Notes under the pieces: generated by a model
What the model was told of the DNA's origin: nothing
The model's input: the letters and a program-made list of their open reading frames with translations, nothing else
Database searches by the model: none
Position numbers and translations under genes: made by a program
Part shown: positions 1-8,539 of the stretch, in pieces
How positions within the stretch are numbered: position 1 is the stretch's first letter
Layout of the letters: each line of letters begins with the position of its first letter
Source: CAWUJK01 sp963922865
GTDB lineage: Bacteria; Patescibacteriota; Gracilibacteria; BD1-5; UBA6164
Direction of reading: 5' to 3'
DNA length: 10,526 bases
NCBI GenBank assembly: GCA_963922865.1
Contig: CAWUJK010000039.1
Location: 1 to 10,526 of the forward strand

Positions 1-1
1 T

Positions 2-547
2 TCTGATAAATTTTGAAAAATATTTTATGCTGAGATGAGTGAGAATTGAAATCCTATTATTAGTTATAAGGGTGTAGAGTATGAAATAACGGGTGATGGA
101 ATAAAAAATTTCCCAAAAGAACTTTCTTGAAGTTTAATTATAGCAAATTGAGAAGCTTTTATGGCAACAGAAAGTTGATGGTGAAGAAAAGTTGAATTTA
201 AAAAATTAATAGAATGATTAAAAAGAGAAATAATAAGAAATCCTTTAATTAATGAAATTGAAAAATGAGGTTTACTTTGATATATTTCTTCTAATAAAAA
301 TAAGAATTTTGAAAGTTTAAAATGAACTAATGATTTTAAGTTCTCATCAAATATTAAAAATATTTTAAGATATTTTAGACAAATAATACAATGAAAAAAA
401 GATGCAATAAAAAATTTCAAAAGAGATGCAATAAAAATATGATTGGAAAAAACAAAAGAACTATATAGTGATAGCAATGAGATTATCAAAAACAAAGATA
501 AAATTATACAAACTATAATAGATTTAATAAAATCTAAGCAGTACTAG
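2..547 (+). CDS. Hypothetical protein, 5' end outside the window
   Basis: An open frame enters from the left edge and ends at TAG 545-547, giving 181 visible residues when TGA is read as glycine. No family was recognised. The visible part begins with a stretch containing ISYKGVEYEITGDG, followed by LIIANGEAFMATESGWGRK, which looks like a small folded domain. The last 90 or so residues are rich in lysine, isoleucine and asparagine and look helical, with a near-repeat of the segment DAIK (…GKKDAIKNFKRDAIKIG…). There is no visible membrane segment. It converges on the next gene with only 20 bases between the two stops. The reading frame is supported by a complete absence of TAA and TAG over 180 codons, with TGA occurring repeatedly where glycine would be expected. 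Confidence 0.72.
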
Positions 548-567
548 ATGATGAAAATTCATAAGGG

Positions 568-1083
568 TTAGGAAATCACAGACCAAAGTTCAATTAATTC
601 AGCCTCATTAGTAGGATATCAATAACCAAGAAAATATGTTTCTATTTCTATAGAGGCATAAGTTTCTCAATCTTCAATAAATTCATTCATTTTGTCAAGA
701 AATATTTCTCTATTATAACTACTAATATTAGTAAAAAGTTTTGCAAATTTTTCATACTCTTCATGTTGATATCAATTTTCATCATTCCATCAAAAATTAA
801 GTATTACTTTTTTTATATTATCTGGTATTTCTTTGGGTGTAACATAATCAGAGTAAGAGTTATAAGCAATCACATCTGCTCAAACTAAATCACTATTATA
901 ATCTCAATTACTCTTTTCATAAGCCAATGCTTCTCAAGTAATAGAAGCTGTTGAAATCGCTACAGCAGATAAAAGATTTGTTAGTCTTTTTTTTGAAGAC
1001 ATTTGTGTATTCTCTAGATTTGATTGACCTTCTAAATTTTTTGAATCAGTATTTTCTGATTGACCTAATAATTCTCCTCCCAT
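568..1083 (-). CDS. Probable exported hypothetical protein
   Basis: This 171-residue frame starts at ATG 1083-1081 and ends at TAA 570-568. No family was recognised. Residues 1-27 are polar with a repeated GQS-x-N pattern. Residues 29-54 look like a signal peptide: SSKKR, then a hydrophobic core LLSAVAISTASIT, then an ALA cleavage-type site at 52-54. The mature part is acidic and rich in tyrosine, aspartate and asparagine. A second in-frame ATG at 1002-1000 (Met28) would give a conventional signal peptide, so the true start is uncertain. The upstream ATG is preferred because a good promoter lies just above it, but GGAGGAG falls immediately after this ATG rather than before it. Several glycines, such as those in NFGWND and FLGYGYP, are TGA codons. 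Confidence 0.7.
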
Positions 1084-1127
1084 AATATTTTTAGTTTAAA
1101 ATAAATAAAATTATTAATTTCACTTTC

Positions 1128-1155
1128 ATTATAACACAGTTTAAATATTTTACAA
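1128..1155 (-). promoter_or_regulatory. Sigma70-type promoter for the exported protein gene
   Basis: Reading the minus strand, a perfect TATAAT (1133-1128) is preceded at a 16-base spacing by TTGTAA (1155-1150). Bases TG just upstream of the -10 box add a partial extended -10 character. The implied transcript would start about 38 bases before the ATG at 1083. The assignment rests on consensus matching in AT-rich DNA. Confidence 0.45.
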
Positions 1156-1168
1156 ATTTTTGTATAAT
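1140..1168 (+). promoter_or_regulatory. Possible promoter for the flavin reductase gene
   Basis: TATAAT at 1163-1168 is preceded by TTTAAA at 1140-1145, a 17-base spacing. It faces away from and interleaves with the minus-strand promoter at 1128-1155, so the two genes may compete for polymerase or share control. The leader to the ATG at 1259 would be roughly 80 bases. The -35 match is weak. Confidence 0.3.
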
Positions 1169-1258
1169 TTCATCAAGAATAAATTAATTTATATTTGATA
1201 AATAATAAAATTATTTTAAAATCTAGATTAGCTGTAATATTTAAAATTGCTGGTAAAA

Positions 1259-1933
1259 ATGATACAAAAATTCAAAATAACTTGAATACAAAAATTAACA
1301 AACGATGTATATGAAATAACTTTTAAGTGTGAAAAAAAAATAAAAATGATACCAGGACAATTTGTAACATTTTTATTAGACAAAATTTGAGGTAGAGCAT
1401 ATTCCATACTAGAAATAAAATGAGATTGCATAGTGCTAATAATAAAAAAATGGGAGATAGAAAATTGATGAAGATGAGGTAGTAAGTTTATTTGTGAGCT
1501 AAAAGTTTGAGATGAACTAAAATGAGTATGACCAGCTGGACATTTTCTATTAAAAGATACAAATAAAAATAAACTATTCATATGAACTTGAACATGATTT
1601 GTTCCTCTTTATAACCAAATATTATGAGTGATAGAGAATAATATGAAAGCTAATATGAAATTAATATTTGGAGTAAAAACCAAAGATGATTTATTTTATA
1701 CAAAAAAACTAGAAGAAATAAAATCTAGAAATAAAAATTTTGATTTTGAAATATATCTAAGTAGAGAAAAAAACACAAGCTATAAATCATGATATGTCAC
1801 TGACTTCATAACAAAACAAAATATAGATAATTTTGAAGAGTTTTATATATGCGGTACACCAAATATGATAGATTGAGCAAAAGAAAGTTTAGAAAATCTA
1901 TGAAAAAAAGAAATATATTTTGAAAAATACTAA
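1259..1933 (+). CDS. Ferredoxin-NAD(P)H reductase-family flavoprotein
   Basis: A 224-residue oxidoreductase of the FNR superfamily, expected to pass electrons between NAD(P)H and a partner through bound FAD, in the cytosol. The FAD domain shows PGQF at 32-35, the flavin-binding RAYSI at 46-50, GGRGGS at 70-75 and GPAGHF at 91-96. The nucleotide domain shows IGTGTGFVP at 108-116 and CGTPNM at 198-203, and the chain ends in YFEKY. All are classic FNR landmarks, and many of their glycines are TGA. It lacks the cysteine cluster of the PyrK subunit and carries no fused ferredoxin, so its electron partner is not shown. The start is the first ATG after an in-frame TAA at 1235. The stop overlaps that of the convergent YgjV-like gene by four bases. 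Confidence 0.9.
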
Positions 1934-2481
1934 AGTGGTTTATCTTTTTTAGCTTTTTTTGAAAGAATAATCCTTATTATTCAAGCAGTTCATGTAATAA
2001 GAAGAGTTATATCTGTAGCTAATCATCAAATAGAATTTCCTAAAAAATTGTATAATGCCCAAAGAGATATGATAAACATAAATCATATATTAAGCCAAAT
2101 TCACCTCACATAAAATACTAAGTATGTAGAAAAAACTGCTGTAACACTAGGTATTAAAGAAATATAGCTTTCATAACTAATAAATCAAACAATTATATAA
2201 AAAATAATAAATATAAATGCCAGTTTTTTAGATTTTTCATATTTTAAGGCTAGAATATTTTTAAACAAATCAATAAAATGTATCAAAGATGCTGCTAAAA
2301 GTCATATAAGTCAAAAATGTAATCCCCACATAAAAGAAATAATAGCCATAAAAACTATAAATTTTTTATTTTCACAAAATAAAAATGTATATATAGAAAA
2401 AATAAAGGCAATAAGTCATACAACTTGCCCTAAAATATTTTCTCTAAAAATCTCTATGACTAAATCTAGGTATTGTTGCAT
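1930..2481 (-). CDS. YgjV-family integral membrane protein
   Basis: A 183-residue, strongly hydrophobic protein with about six or seven membrane segments (roughly 17-36, 41-58, 59-74, 86-102, 107-124, 128-147 and 150-172) and a lysine-rich C-terminal tail. The pattern GQVVGLIAFIFSI near the N-terminus, then SFMWGLHFGLIG and SLWALYNFLGNSIGG, matches the YgjV inner-membrane family as I know it. Its biochemical function is not established. The ATG is four bases below the stop of the nucleosidase gene, so the two are almost certainly co-transcribed. The gene ends in TAG, and its last four bases are shared with the end of the opposing flavin reductase gene. Confidence 0.75.
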
Positions 2482-2485
2482 AAAA

Positions 2486-3190
2486 TTATATTATCAAATC
2501 AAGAATGGAAATACTATTGCTCATTGCAAAATCAAGGTTGTTCATATGAGAATCTTTTGACTCATTATCAGCTCAATCAGAAACAGCTTTTATAACTACA
2601 CATTTATCAAGAGAATTATACGATCTTGCAACTGATAATATAGCAAAAGCTTCCATTTCAACTAAATCTCAAGAAAAATTAGTTTTCAAATCATTTTTTA
2701 TATCTTCATTATCAATAAATTGATCTCAAGTCAAACAAACTCAATTCAAAATCAAACCAAATTTATTTAAATCATAATTTTCTCATATACTAGACTCAAG
2801 AAAAATAGGTTTTTTAGCATAATCTAAATGAGACTCTTCAAAAGGGAGATAAATATCATGCTGTACAAAAGTATTTGGGATAAAAACATCTCATATTTTT
2901 ATTTCTCAAGAACTGTCTAAACTACCTGCAATTCAAATATTAATCAGTTTATTAATATCATAATTTTCAAATAAATAAGTGCTAGCTATACTAGCTCATA
3001 TTTTTCATATTCAAGATAAAACTAAAACTATTTTATCATAAGATTTTTCCTGCTTATTTTCTTTTTTTCCCTCATAAATTTCTATCAGTTTTGGAATATT
3101 TGAAGAATTTATTTTTTTTAAACTATATTTTTTTATTATTAAATCAGCTTCTTGTCTCATAGCAGTAATTATAGCTTTTGTTAATTGCAT
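2486..3190 (-). CDS. MTA/SAH nucleosidase-family protein
   Basis: A 234-residue enzyme of the purine nucleoside phosphorylase/MTA nucleosidase fold, expected to cleave the N-glycosidic bond of methylthioadenosine or S-adenosylhomocysteine in the cytosol. Key positions align with E. coli MTAN. AMRQEA (10-15) supplies Glu14, the counterpart of Glu12. SGIGK lies at 59-63, INIGIAGSL at 83-91 and GDQFI at 155-159. EMEAFA (178-183) carries the ribose-binding Met-Glu pair, and VSDGAD (203-208) carries the catalytic Asp205. Ile87 replaces the serine usual in the NTGSAG motif, and the N-terminal strand is atypical, so a related nucleosidase specificity is possible. It starts at ATG 3190 and leads a two-gene operon with the YgjV-like gene. 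Confidence 0.82.
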
Positions 3191-3346
3191 ATTTTTATTT
3201 TTTTAGGAAATATAAAAAATATTACAAAATATTAATATTTTATCAAATATAAATCTTTACAAAAAAAATATAGTTTATAAAATATCATTGTAAAATTTAA
3301 TAAGTTAAATTAATCATTAATAAACTAAATAACCATTAATACAAAG
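3191..3346. promoter_or_regulatory. Divergent intergenic region with a 16-bp palindrome
   Basis: This very AT-rich gap separates the divergent nucleosidase and mraY genes and must hold both promoters. A perfect 16-base palindrome, AAAATATTAATATTTT, lies at 3226-3241 and could be an operator, although such palindromes are common by chance in DNA this AT-rich. A weak plus-strand promoter candidate for mraY is TTTACA 3256-3261 with TAAAAT 3278-3283, a 16-base spacing. No ribosome-binding sequence is visible before either ATG. Confidence 0.3.
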
Positions 3347-4390
3347 ATGAACTCCCACCTAATACAAATACTTTCTTTTTGAATAATGACATTTCTAGCT
3401 TGATTTATTTTAGCTCCTATATACATAAGTATACTAAGAAAAGCTAAACTTTGAAAGCAGATAAGGGAAAATGCTACTATATGAAAAGCAACAGAATTTT
3501 TTAAATTACATAAAAGCAAAGTTTGAACCCCAACAATGTGATGAGCTTTAATACTTACAACTGTATTTTTCATGGTTTTATTAAGTATATTAATGCAATC
3601 ATTATGAATTATAGAAAACTCTTTATTTGATAGAAAAGAAACATATCTAATATTATTTACACTTTTTACTGTCTGAGCTCTTTGAGCTATAGATGACTTC
3701 ATGAACATAAGATGAGTATGAAAAACAAAATGATTATCTGCTAAGTTTAAAATAACATGGTTATTAATTTTTGCTATACTCGGAGCTTTATGGTTTTATT
3801 TCAAACTAGATTGGAGTTCAAAAAATTTAATGATTCCTTTTTTAGAAAATGGATATAATATATGAATATGGTTTATCCCTCTTTTTATATTTGTTATAGT
3901 AGCATCAGCTAATAGTGTAAATATAACAGATTGATTAGACTGACTTGCTTGATGACTGCTTCTTTTTGCTTACAGTGTTTATACATATATAACTTTTGAA
4001 CAATGATTGTTCTTACTTTCAGCTCTTTGTGTATCTATAGTATGAGCGTTAATAGCTTTCTTATGGTTTAACATAAAACCTGCTAAGTTTTATATGTGAG
4101 ATGTATGAAGTCTAAGTTTATGAGCTGCTTTAGGTATAATAGCAATGATAACAAATACCTTATTTATATTACTTATAATATGAGCTATTTTTATATTTGA
4201 GACTTTAAGTGTCATAATACAGCTTAGTTCTAAAAAGCTAAGAAAAGGTAAAAAAGTTTTTAAAATAGCTCCATTTCACCATCATCTTGAAGCTATATGA
4301 TGGGCTGAAGAAACAGTAGTTTTTAGAATGTGGTTAATTGGGATAATTTTTTCAATATTTGGGGTTATTTTTTATATTTTGCAAAAATAA
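3347..4390 (+). CDS. mraY: Phospho-N-acetylmuramoyl-pentapeptide transferase MraY
   Basis: MraY transfers phospho-MurNAc-pentapeptide from UDP to undecaprenyl phosphate, making lipid I at the cytoplasmic face of the membrane. The 347 residues are close to the usual length and contain about ten membrane segments. Diagnostic motifs are KVGTPTMGG (58-66), the aspartate pair in AIDDF (116-117), NSVNITDGLDGLAGG (189-203), FYMGDVGSLSLGA (248-260) with the third catalytic aspartate at 252, and APFHHHLE (308-315) with HHH 311-313. At least four conserved glycines in these motifs are TGA, among the best evidence in the window for the recoded stop. It stands apart from the usual division and cell-wall cluster, leading instead a run with an RNHCP protein and tilS. 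Its presence shows the organism makes its own peptidoglycan precursor. Confidence 0.97.
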
Positions 4391-4393
4391 ACT

Positions 4394-4708
4394 ATGTGAT
4401 TTAAAATGATAAATGATAGTTTTGAGTGTGAAAATTGTTATGAAAAAATAGAAAAACACTCTCAATGATGAGCTAGAAATCATTGTAATTATTGTTTATA
4501 TTCAAAACATTTAGATGAATTATTTCCTTGAGATAGAAAATCAAAATGCAGATGAATTATGGAACCTATTTGAATAGAATATAAAAAAAATAAATGAAAT
4601 ATGCTTAAACATAAATGCGCTAAATGTGGAAAAGAAATTTTAAACAAAATAGCTAATGATGATGATTTTTTAAGTTTTGTTGAAAAGATGAATAAAAATT
4701 TTAAATAA
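4394..4708 (+). CDS. RNHCP-domain zinc-ribbon protein
   Basis: A 104-residue protein matching the RNHCP family, small soluble proteins of unknown function named for the motif Arg-Asn-His-Cys-Pro. Here the motif reads RNHCNYC (28-34), with asparagine in place of the proline, and is followed by LYSKHLD, FPGDR and GIMEPIG, all typical of the family. Seven cysteines occur as C12-x2-C15, C31-x2-C34, C52 and C75-x2-C78, suggesting zinc binding. The ATG lies three bases after the mraY stop and its second codon is TGA (Gly). An alternative start is Met5. The 24-base gap to tilS and common strand point to one transcript. No enzymatic role can be inferred from the sequence. Confidence 0.85.
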
Positions 4709-4732
4709 GTATACAGGTAAAAATAATCATAT

Positions 4733-5752
4733 ATGAATGAAATAGAAAAATTTCTAGAAAAATACCACAAGCAAGGCCAAACAATTACTCTTGCTTGTTC
4801 AGCTTGACCTGATTCAATGTATTTATTATACAAAATACTTAAAAGCAAATATAAAAAATATTTGGTTGTTTGCTATTTAAATCATAAAACTAGAGTAGAA
4901 ACTGATAAAGAAGAAAGTTTTTTAAAAGATTTATGTAAAAAAGAAAAAATAAAATTTGAGACTAGCTCTTGTGATTTTGAAAAAATAAAAAAAGAATTTA
5001 AAGGCAAAAGTTTTGAAGAGTTAGCAAGAGAAAAAAGATATGAATTTTTTAATAATATTTGTAAAAAATATAAATCAAATACATTAATAACAGCTCATCA
5101 TTTAGATGATAAGATAGAAACATTTTATTTCAATTTAAATAGATGAACAAAAATAACTGGACTTATAAATATGAGTGAGTTTTCATGTGTTAATAAAAAA
5201 AAATGAGAAGTATGATGAATATGAATAATATTAAGACCATTAATAAATTTAGAAAAAAAAGAAATACTAAACTATCTAGATGAAAATAAATTAAAATATT
5301 TTATTGACTCTACAAATTTAGAAAATAAATACTCAAGAAATTATTTAAGAAACGAGCTAATACCTAAATTTGAAGAGATAAACTCCAACTTTAAAAAAAA
5401 TATATCCAATTTTCAAGATTATCTATCACAAGCAAAGGATTTTATTGATAATGAGATTGAAATATTTTTTAAAAAACAATCAGACTTAATAAAAAATTCG
5501 TGAAAATACAAAATAAATAAGCTAAAAATAAACTGATATTTTTATACAAAAGATTTTAATAATAAATCAAATTTTTTTCAAAAAGAGATTATAAGATATA
5601 TTTTTTATAAAAGAAATAATAACTCAACAATAGGTCTATCACAAGCAAATATAAAAGAAGTTATAAAGTTTATAAATTGAAAAAATAACAAAACTATAAA
5701 ACAAATAAAAAATATGATTCTAAAAAAAGAAAATGAAATAATTATATTTTAA
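4733..5752 (+). CDS. tilS: tRNA(Ile)-lysidine synthetase TilS
   Basis: TilS attaches lysine to C34 of the CAU-anticodon tRNA-Ile using ATP, so that it reads AUA and is charged with isoleucine. The AUA codon is very frequent in this window, so the activity should be heavily needed. The 339-residue product shows the PP-loop at 23-29 (SAGPDSM, where SGGPDS is usual), LNHKTR (49-54), AREKRYEFF (98-106), AHHLDD (121-126), RGT (137-139), RPL (168-170), DSTN (192-195) and SRNYLRNELIP (201-211). The lysine-rich C-terminal part is poorly conserved and shorter than in E. coli TilS. The P-loop glycine and RGT glycine are TGA codons, so under the standard code the gene would look broken. It is last in the mraY run, and a hairpin terminator follows. 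Confidence 0.94.
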
Positions 5753-5777
5753 ATCTAAAGATTATGTGAAGAAAAAT

Positions 5778-5803
5778 AAAAAAACTTGATTATAAGTTTT
5801 TTT
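5778..5803 (+). terminator. Intrinsic terminator after tilS
   Basis: A ten-base stem (AAAAAAACTT at 5778-5787 pairing with AAGTTTTTTT at 5794-5803) closes a six-base loop, and the T-run forms the distal arm. It lies 25 bases after the tilS stop. The stem is almost all A-T pairs, as expected in this genome, and could work in either direction. Confidence 0.6.
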
Positions 5804-5922
5804 GTGTAAAATACAGTTCATAAGGGTTAGAATAATAATATTTTAACTAGCTATCTTTAAGATTTTCAGCTATAAAGTCAAAAAATCTACTCAAAAAGAT
5901 ATTTATTATTTAAACAAAAAGA

Positions 5923-7155
5923 TTGGGTAAAATCTTAAAATCAATTTCATTTATATTATTTACCATTTTTTTATTTTTTACTTTTTCTAAAAGTATAAGT
6001 TTTGCTAGTTCAAATGAAACATATTTTATAGTTACAGCATACTACTCTCCTTTACCAAATCAAAAACATTATACTACTGGAAGCTACTACTGAGATATTA
6101 GATTAAACTGAAAAGGGCACACAACAGCATCTTGAAAAGCAGTAAAACAATGAATGTTAGCAGCTCCTACAAAATATCCTTTTTGAACTAAAATATATTT
6201 TAATTGATATGGTATATGAGCTGTTGAAGATAGATGATGAGCTATAGTAAAGGCTTGAGTTAGATGATATGAATATGATAGAATAGATATATGGATGTGA
6301 TACGGAGATGAATGACTCATGAGAGCGAAAAAATGGGGAAAAAGAAAGATAAAATGAAAAGTGGTATCAAGAAATTCAAAAACAAATTTAAAGTTTAGTA
6401 AAAATGTGTTAAATGGAATAGAAAATATAAAAGTAAACCCAAAAACACATAAAATATCTGATGTAAAAAAATTACAAGAAAATTTTAAAAAACTTGGATT
6501 ATATAGCTGAAATATAGACTGAAATTATAAAAATATAAAAGAGACTATAATAGATTTTCAAATAAAAAACAAAATTATAATATCTAGAAATGATGAAGCT
6601 GCATGATGGTTTGGACCTAAGACATACTTAACTATAATAAAAAAATACTGAAACAGTGATATCTTAATCAAACAAAAAAAATCAAAACTTATTGAAACAA
6701 GCAAAAAAGTAAAAATAATATTAGATCATGAAGAAATCAAGCTAAATTGAGATTTTCCTCAAGAAATAGAAGTAAAAAAACTCCAAAGTTTATTCAAAAA
6801 TTTATGAATGTATAAGTGAGATATAAATGGAAATTTCGAAAACATAAAAAGACCTTTACTAGATTTTCAAAAAAAGGTATGAATTATAAAAAATGATAAT
6901 AGTTGGGGGGCATGATATTTTTGAGAAAAAACAAAAGCCGCACTAATAACACATTTTGAAAATCAAAATATAAATAGACAAAGAAAGATTACAATAGATG
7001 ATATAAGTTATAGCACACTTGATAAAATATGAAAAAAATTAAAACTTTTACCTAACAATAAAATATTTTTAAAAAAATTAAAAAAAATTAAATTAAATAT
7101 AAAAAAAGACTCCCAAATAAAAAAAATAGATTATCTAATAAAAATGTTAGAATAA
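5923..7155 (+). CDS. Secreted 3D-domain protein with two peptidoglycan-binding repeats (first copy)
   Basis: A 410-residue exported protein likely to act on peptidoglycan. Residues 1-29 are a signal peptide: a GKILKS basic head, a phenylalanine/isoleucine core and SFAS before the mature chain. Residues 34-148 match the 3D/double-psi beta-barrel fold of MltA-like lytic transglycosylases: FIVTAYYSP, TASGKAV (68-74), PFGTKIYF, then GAVEDRGGAIVKAG and YDRIDIW with aspartates at 103, 119 and 122. Residues about 180-240 and 284-345 are two peptidoglycan-binding-type repeats (KKLQ, LG-x-Y-x-G-x-I-x-G, DFQ, then WFGPKT or YFGEKT). No ATG lies upstream of Met78 in frame, so the start is taken as TTG 5923, just after an in-frame TAA at 5911. 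Catalytic activity is inferred from the fold. It is the paralogue of the next gene. Confidence 0.85.
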
Positions 7156-7177
7156 ATTCATTTATATATAAAAAAAG

Positions 7178-7210
7178 AAATATAGCAAAAAGTAAAGCTA
7201 TATTTTTTTT
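7178..7210 (+). terminator. Intrinsic terminator between the two 3D-domain genes
   Basis: AAATATAGC (7178-7186) pairs with GCTATATTT (7197-7205) around a ten-base A-rich loop, and T residues continue to 7210. It follows the first copy by 22 bases and would separate its transcript from that of the second, whose own promoter must then lie in 7211-7262. Confidence 0.65.
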
Positions 7211-7262
7211 ATAATAAAGGTTAATATGTTAAAATAATTAATATAAAAATAAAAACAAAAAA

Positions 7263-8474
7263 ATGAAAAAACCTCTTATAATTTTTATAATACTGAGTAT
7301 CATATTATGAATATTGCCATACAAAACTTTAGCTTATGAAAATAATTACTTTAGGGTTACAGCGTATTATTCGCCATTAAAAAACCAAAATTATTATATA
7401 AAATGAAATTATGAAGCAGAGATAAGAATGAATTGAAGATGAATTCGTTGAGCGTCTGGAAAACCAGTTTTTTCTTGAATGCTTGCTGCTCCTAAAAAAT
7501 ATAGTTTTGGAACTAAATTATATTTAGAATGATTGGGTATTTGAGAAGTTAGTGATAGAGGTTCAGCTATAGTAAAAGCTTGAGAAAGAAATTTTAAATA
7601 TGATAGGATAGATGTTTGGGTATGATATTGAGATGAAGGTCTTAGAAGAGCTATGTATTGGGGAAATAGGGTAATAAAATGAAAAATTATTAAAAAAGCA
7701 ACTAAGGTTTCAATAAATTATAAAAAAATAGCTTCTCCTTATTGGGCAACAAGTAAATTGAAAAAAAACAGTAGCATAAAAAAAGTAAAATCCAATACAA
7801 AATTTGATATATTTTTAAAAAAACAATTAGAAATATTTGATAAAAAGGTAGAAGAAAAACAAGATATAAAAAAATTGCAAAAAATATTAAGTGATTTGTG
7901 AATGTATGATTGAGAGATTAATTGAAAATATAATAAAATAATAAATGTAATAAGTAATTACCAAATAGAAAAAAAATTAATAAAAAATGTTTGAGATAAA
8001 GCAAATTGATATTTTTGACCTAAGACAAGGAAAAATTTATCTAAGGACTATAAAAGATATTTAATTAAAAAAGAAGAAAGAAAACAAAAAATAAAAGAGT
8101 TTGAAAGAAAAATAAATAAATTAAAAATTTTATCATTAAAAAAAGCTCAAAAAAAATTAAATAAAATTTGAGTTCCTGTTTACTGAGAAGTAAGTCCTCA
8201 AGTAAGAGAGTTACAAAAAATATTAAAAGAATTATGATATTTTCATGTAAAAGATACTGCTATATTTTGAAAAAAAACAAGATTAGCACTTATTAAGTAT
8301 CAAATAGATAAGAAAATCATAACAAAATCAGATGATTTATGAGCATGAGTTTTTTGACCTAAAACTAGAAAAAGTTTTGCAGCTAAGCTAAATAGTATCT
8401 ATATGTCAGAAGATATTAGTAAGAATTTAGAACTTTCTAATTATTATAAAAACAATTGGGAGAATAATCATTAA
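7263..8474 (+). CDS. Secreted 3D-domain protein with two peptidoglycan-binding repeats (second copy)
   Basis: A 403-residue paralogue of the preceding gene. Residues 1-25 form a signal peptide (MKK, hydrophobic core, LAY). The 3D barrel spans about 30-145: FRVTAYYSP, GASGKPV (63-69), SFGTKLYL, GEVSDRGSAIVKAG and YDRIDVW, with aspartates at 98, 114 and 117. Peptidoglycan-binding-type repeats lie at about 200-262 (LG-MYDGEING, YFGPKT) and 309-375 (VRELQKIL, LGYF, VFGPKT). Between them residues 264-300 are a lysine/glutamate-rich helical insert, probably coiled coil, that the first copy lacks. Beyond the barrel the copies have diverged strongly, so the duplication is old or the tails evolve fast. 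It starts at ATG 7263 in an A-rich context. A wall-cleaving role is inferred. Confidence 0.87.
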
Positions 8475-8539
8475 TTTTTACACTTTAAAACTGCTCTTTA
8501 ACATAAAATGAAAAAATAATATAAAAATAAATACAAAAA

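Noticed and set aside
64..495. Minus-strand open frame of 143 codons rich in Phe, Leu, Ile and Ser.
   Set aside because: It is antisense to the plus-strand hypothetical gene, and its composition is that of complemented Lys/Asn/Glu codons. No family resemblance.
558..571. A 14-base sequence TTCATAAGGGTTAG occurs at 558-571 and again at 5817-5830.
   Set aside because: Both copies lie at gene ends, but in DNA this AT-rich a shared 14-mer in 10 kb is within chance expectation, and the flanks do not match.
3325..3708. Minus-strand open frame opposite the start of mraY.
   Set aside because: mraY on the plus strand is unmistakable by its motifs, and the antisense frame has none.
4817..5146. Standard-code reading would give a truncated tilS starting at an internal ATG and ending at TGA, suggesting a pseudogene.
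   Set aside because: All TilS motifs lie in one uninterrupted frame when TGA is glycine, so the gene is intact.
5753..5922. Gap between tilS and the first 3D gene examined for a small RNA or tRNA.
   Set aside because: Apart from the terminator no cloverleaf or conserved RNA structure could be drawn. It probably holds only a promoter.
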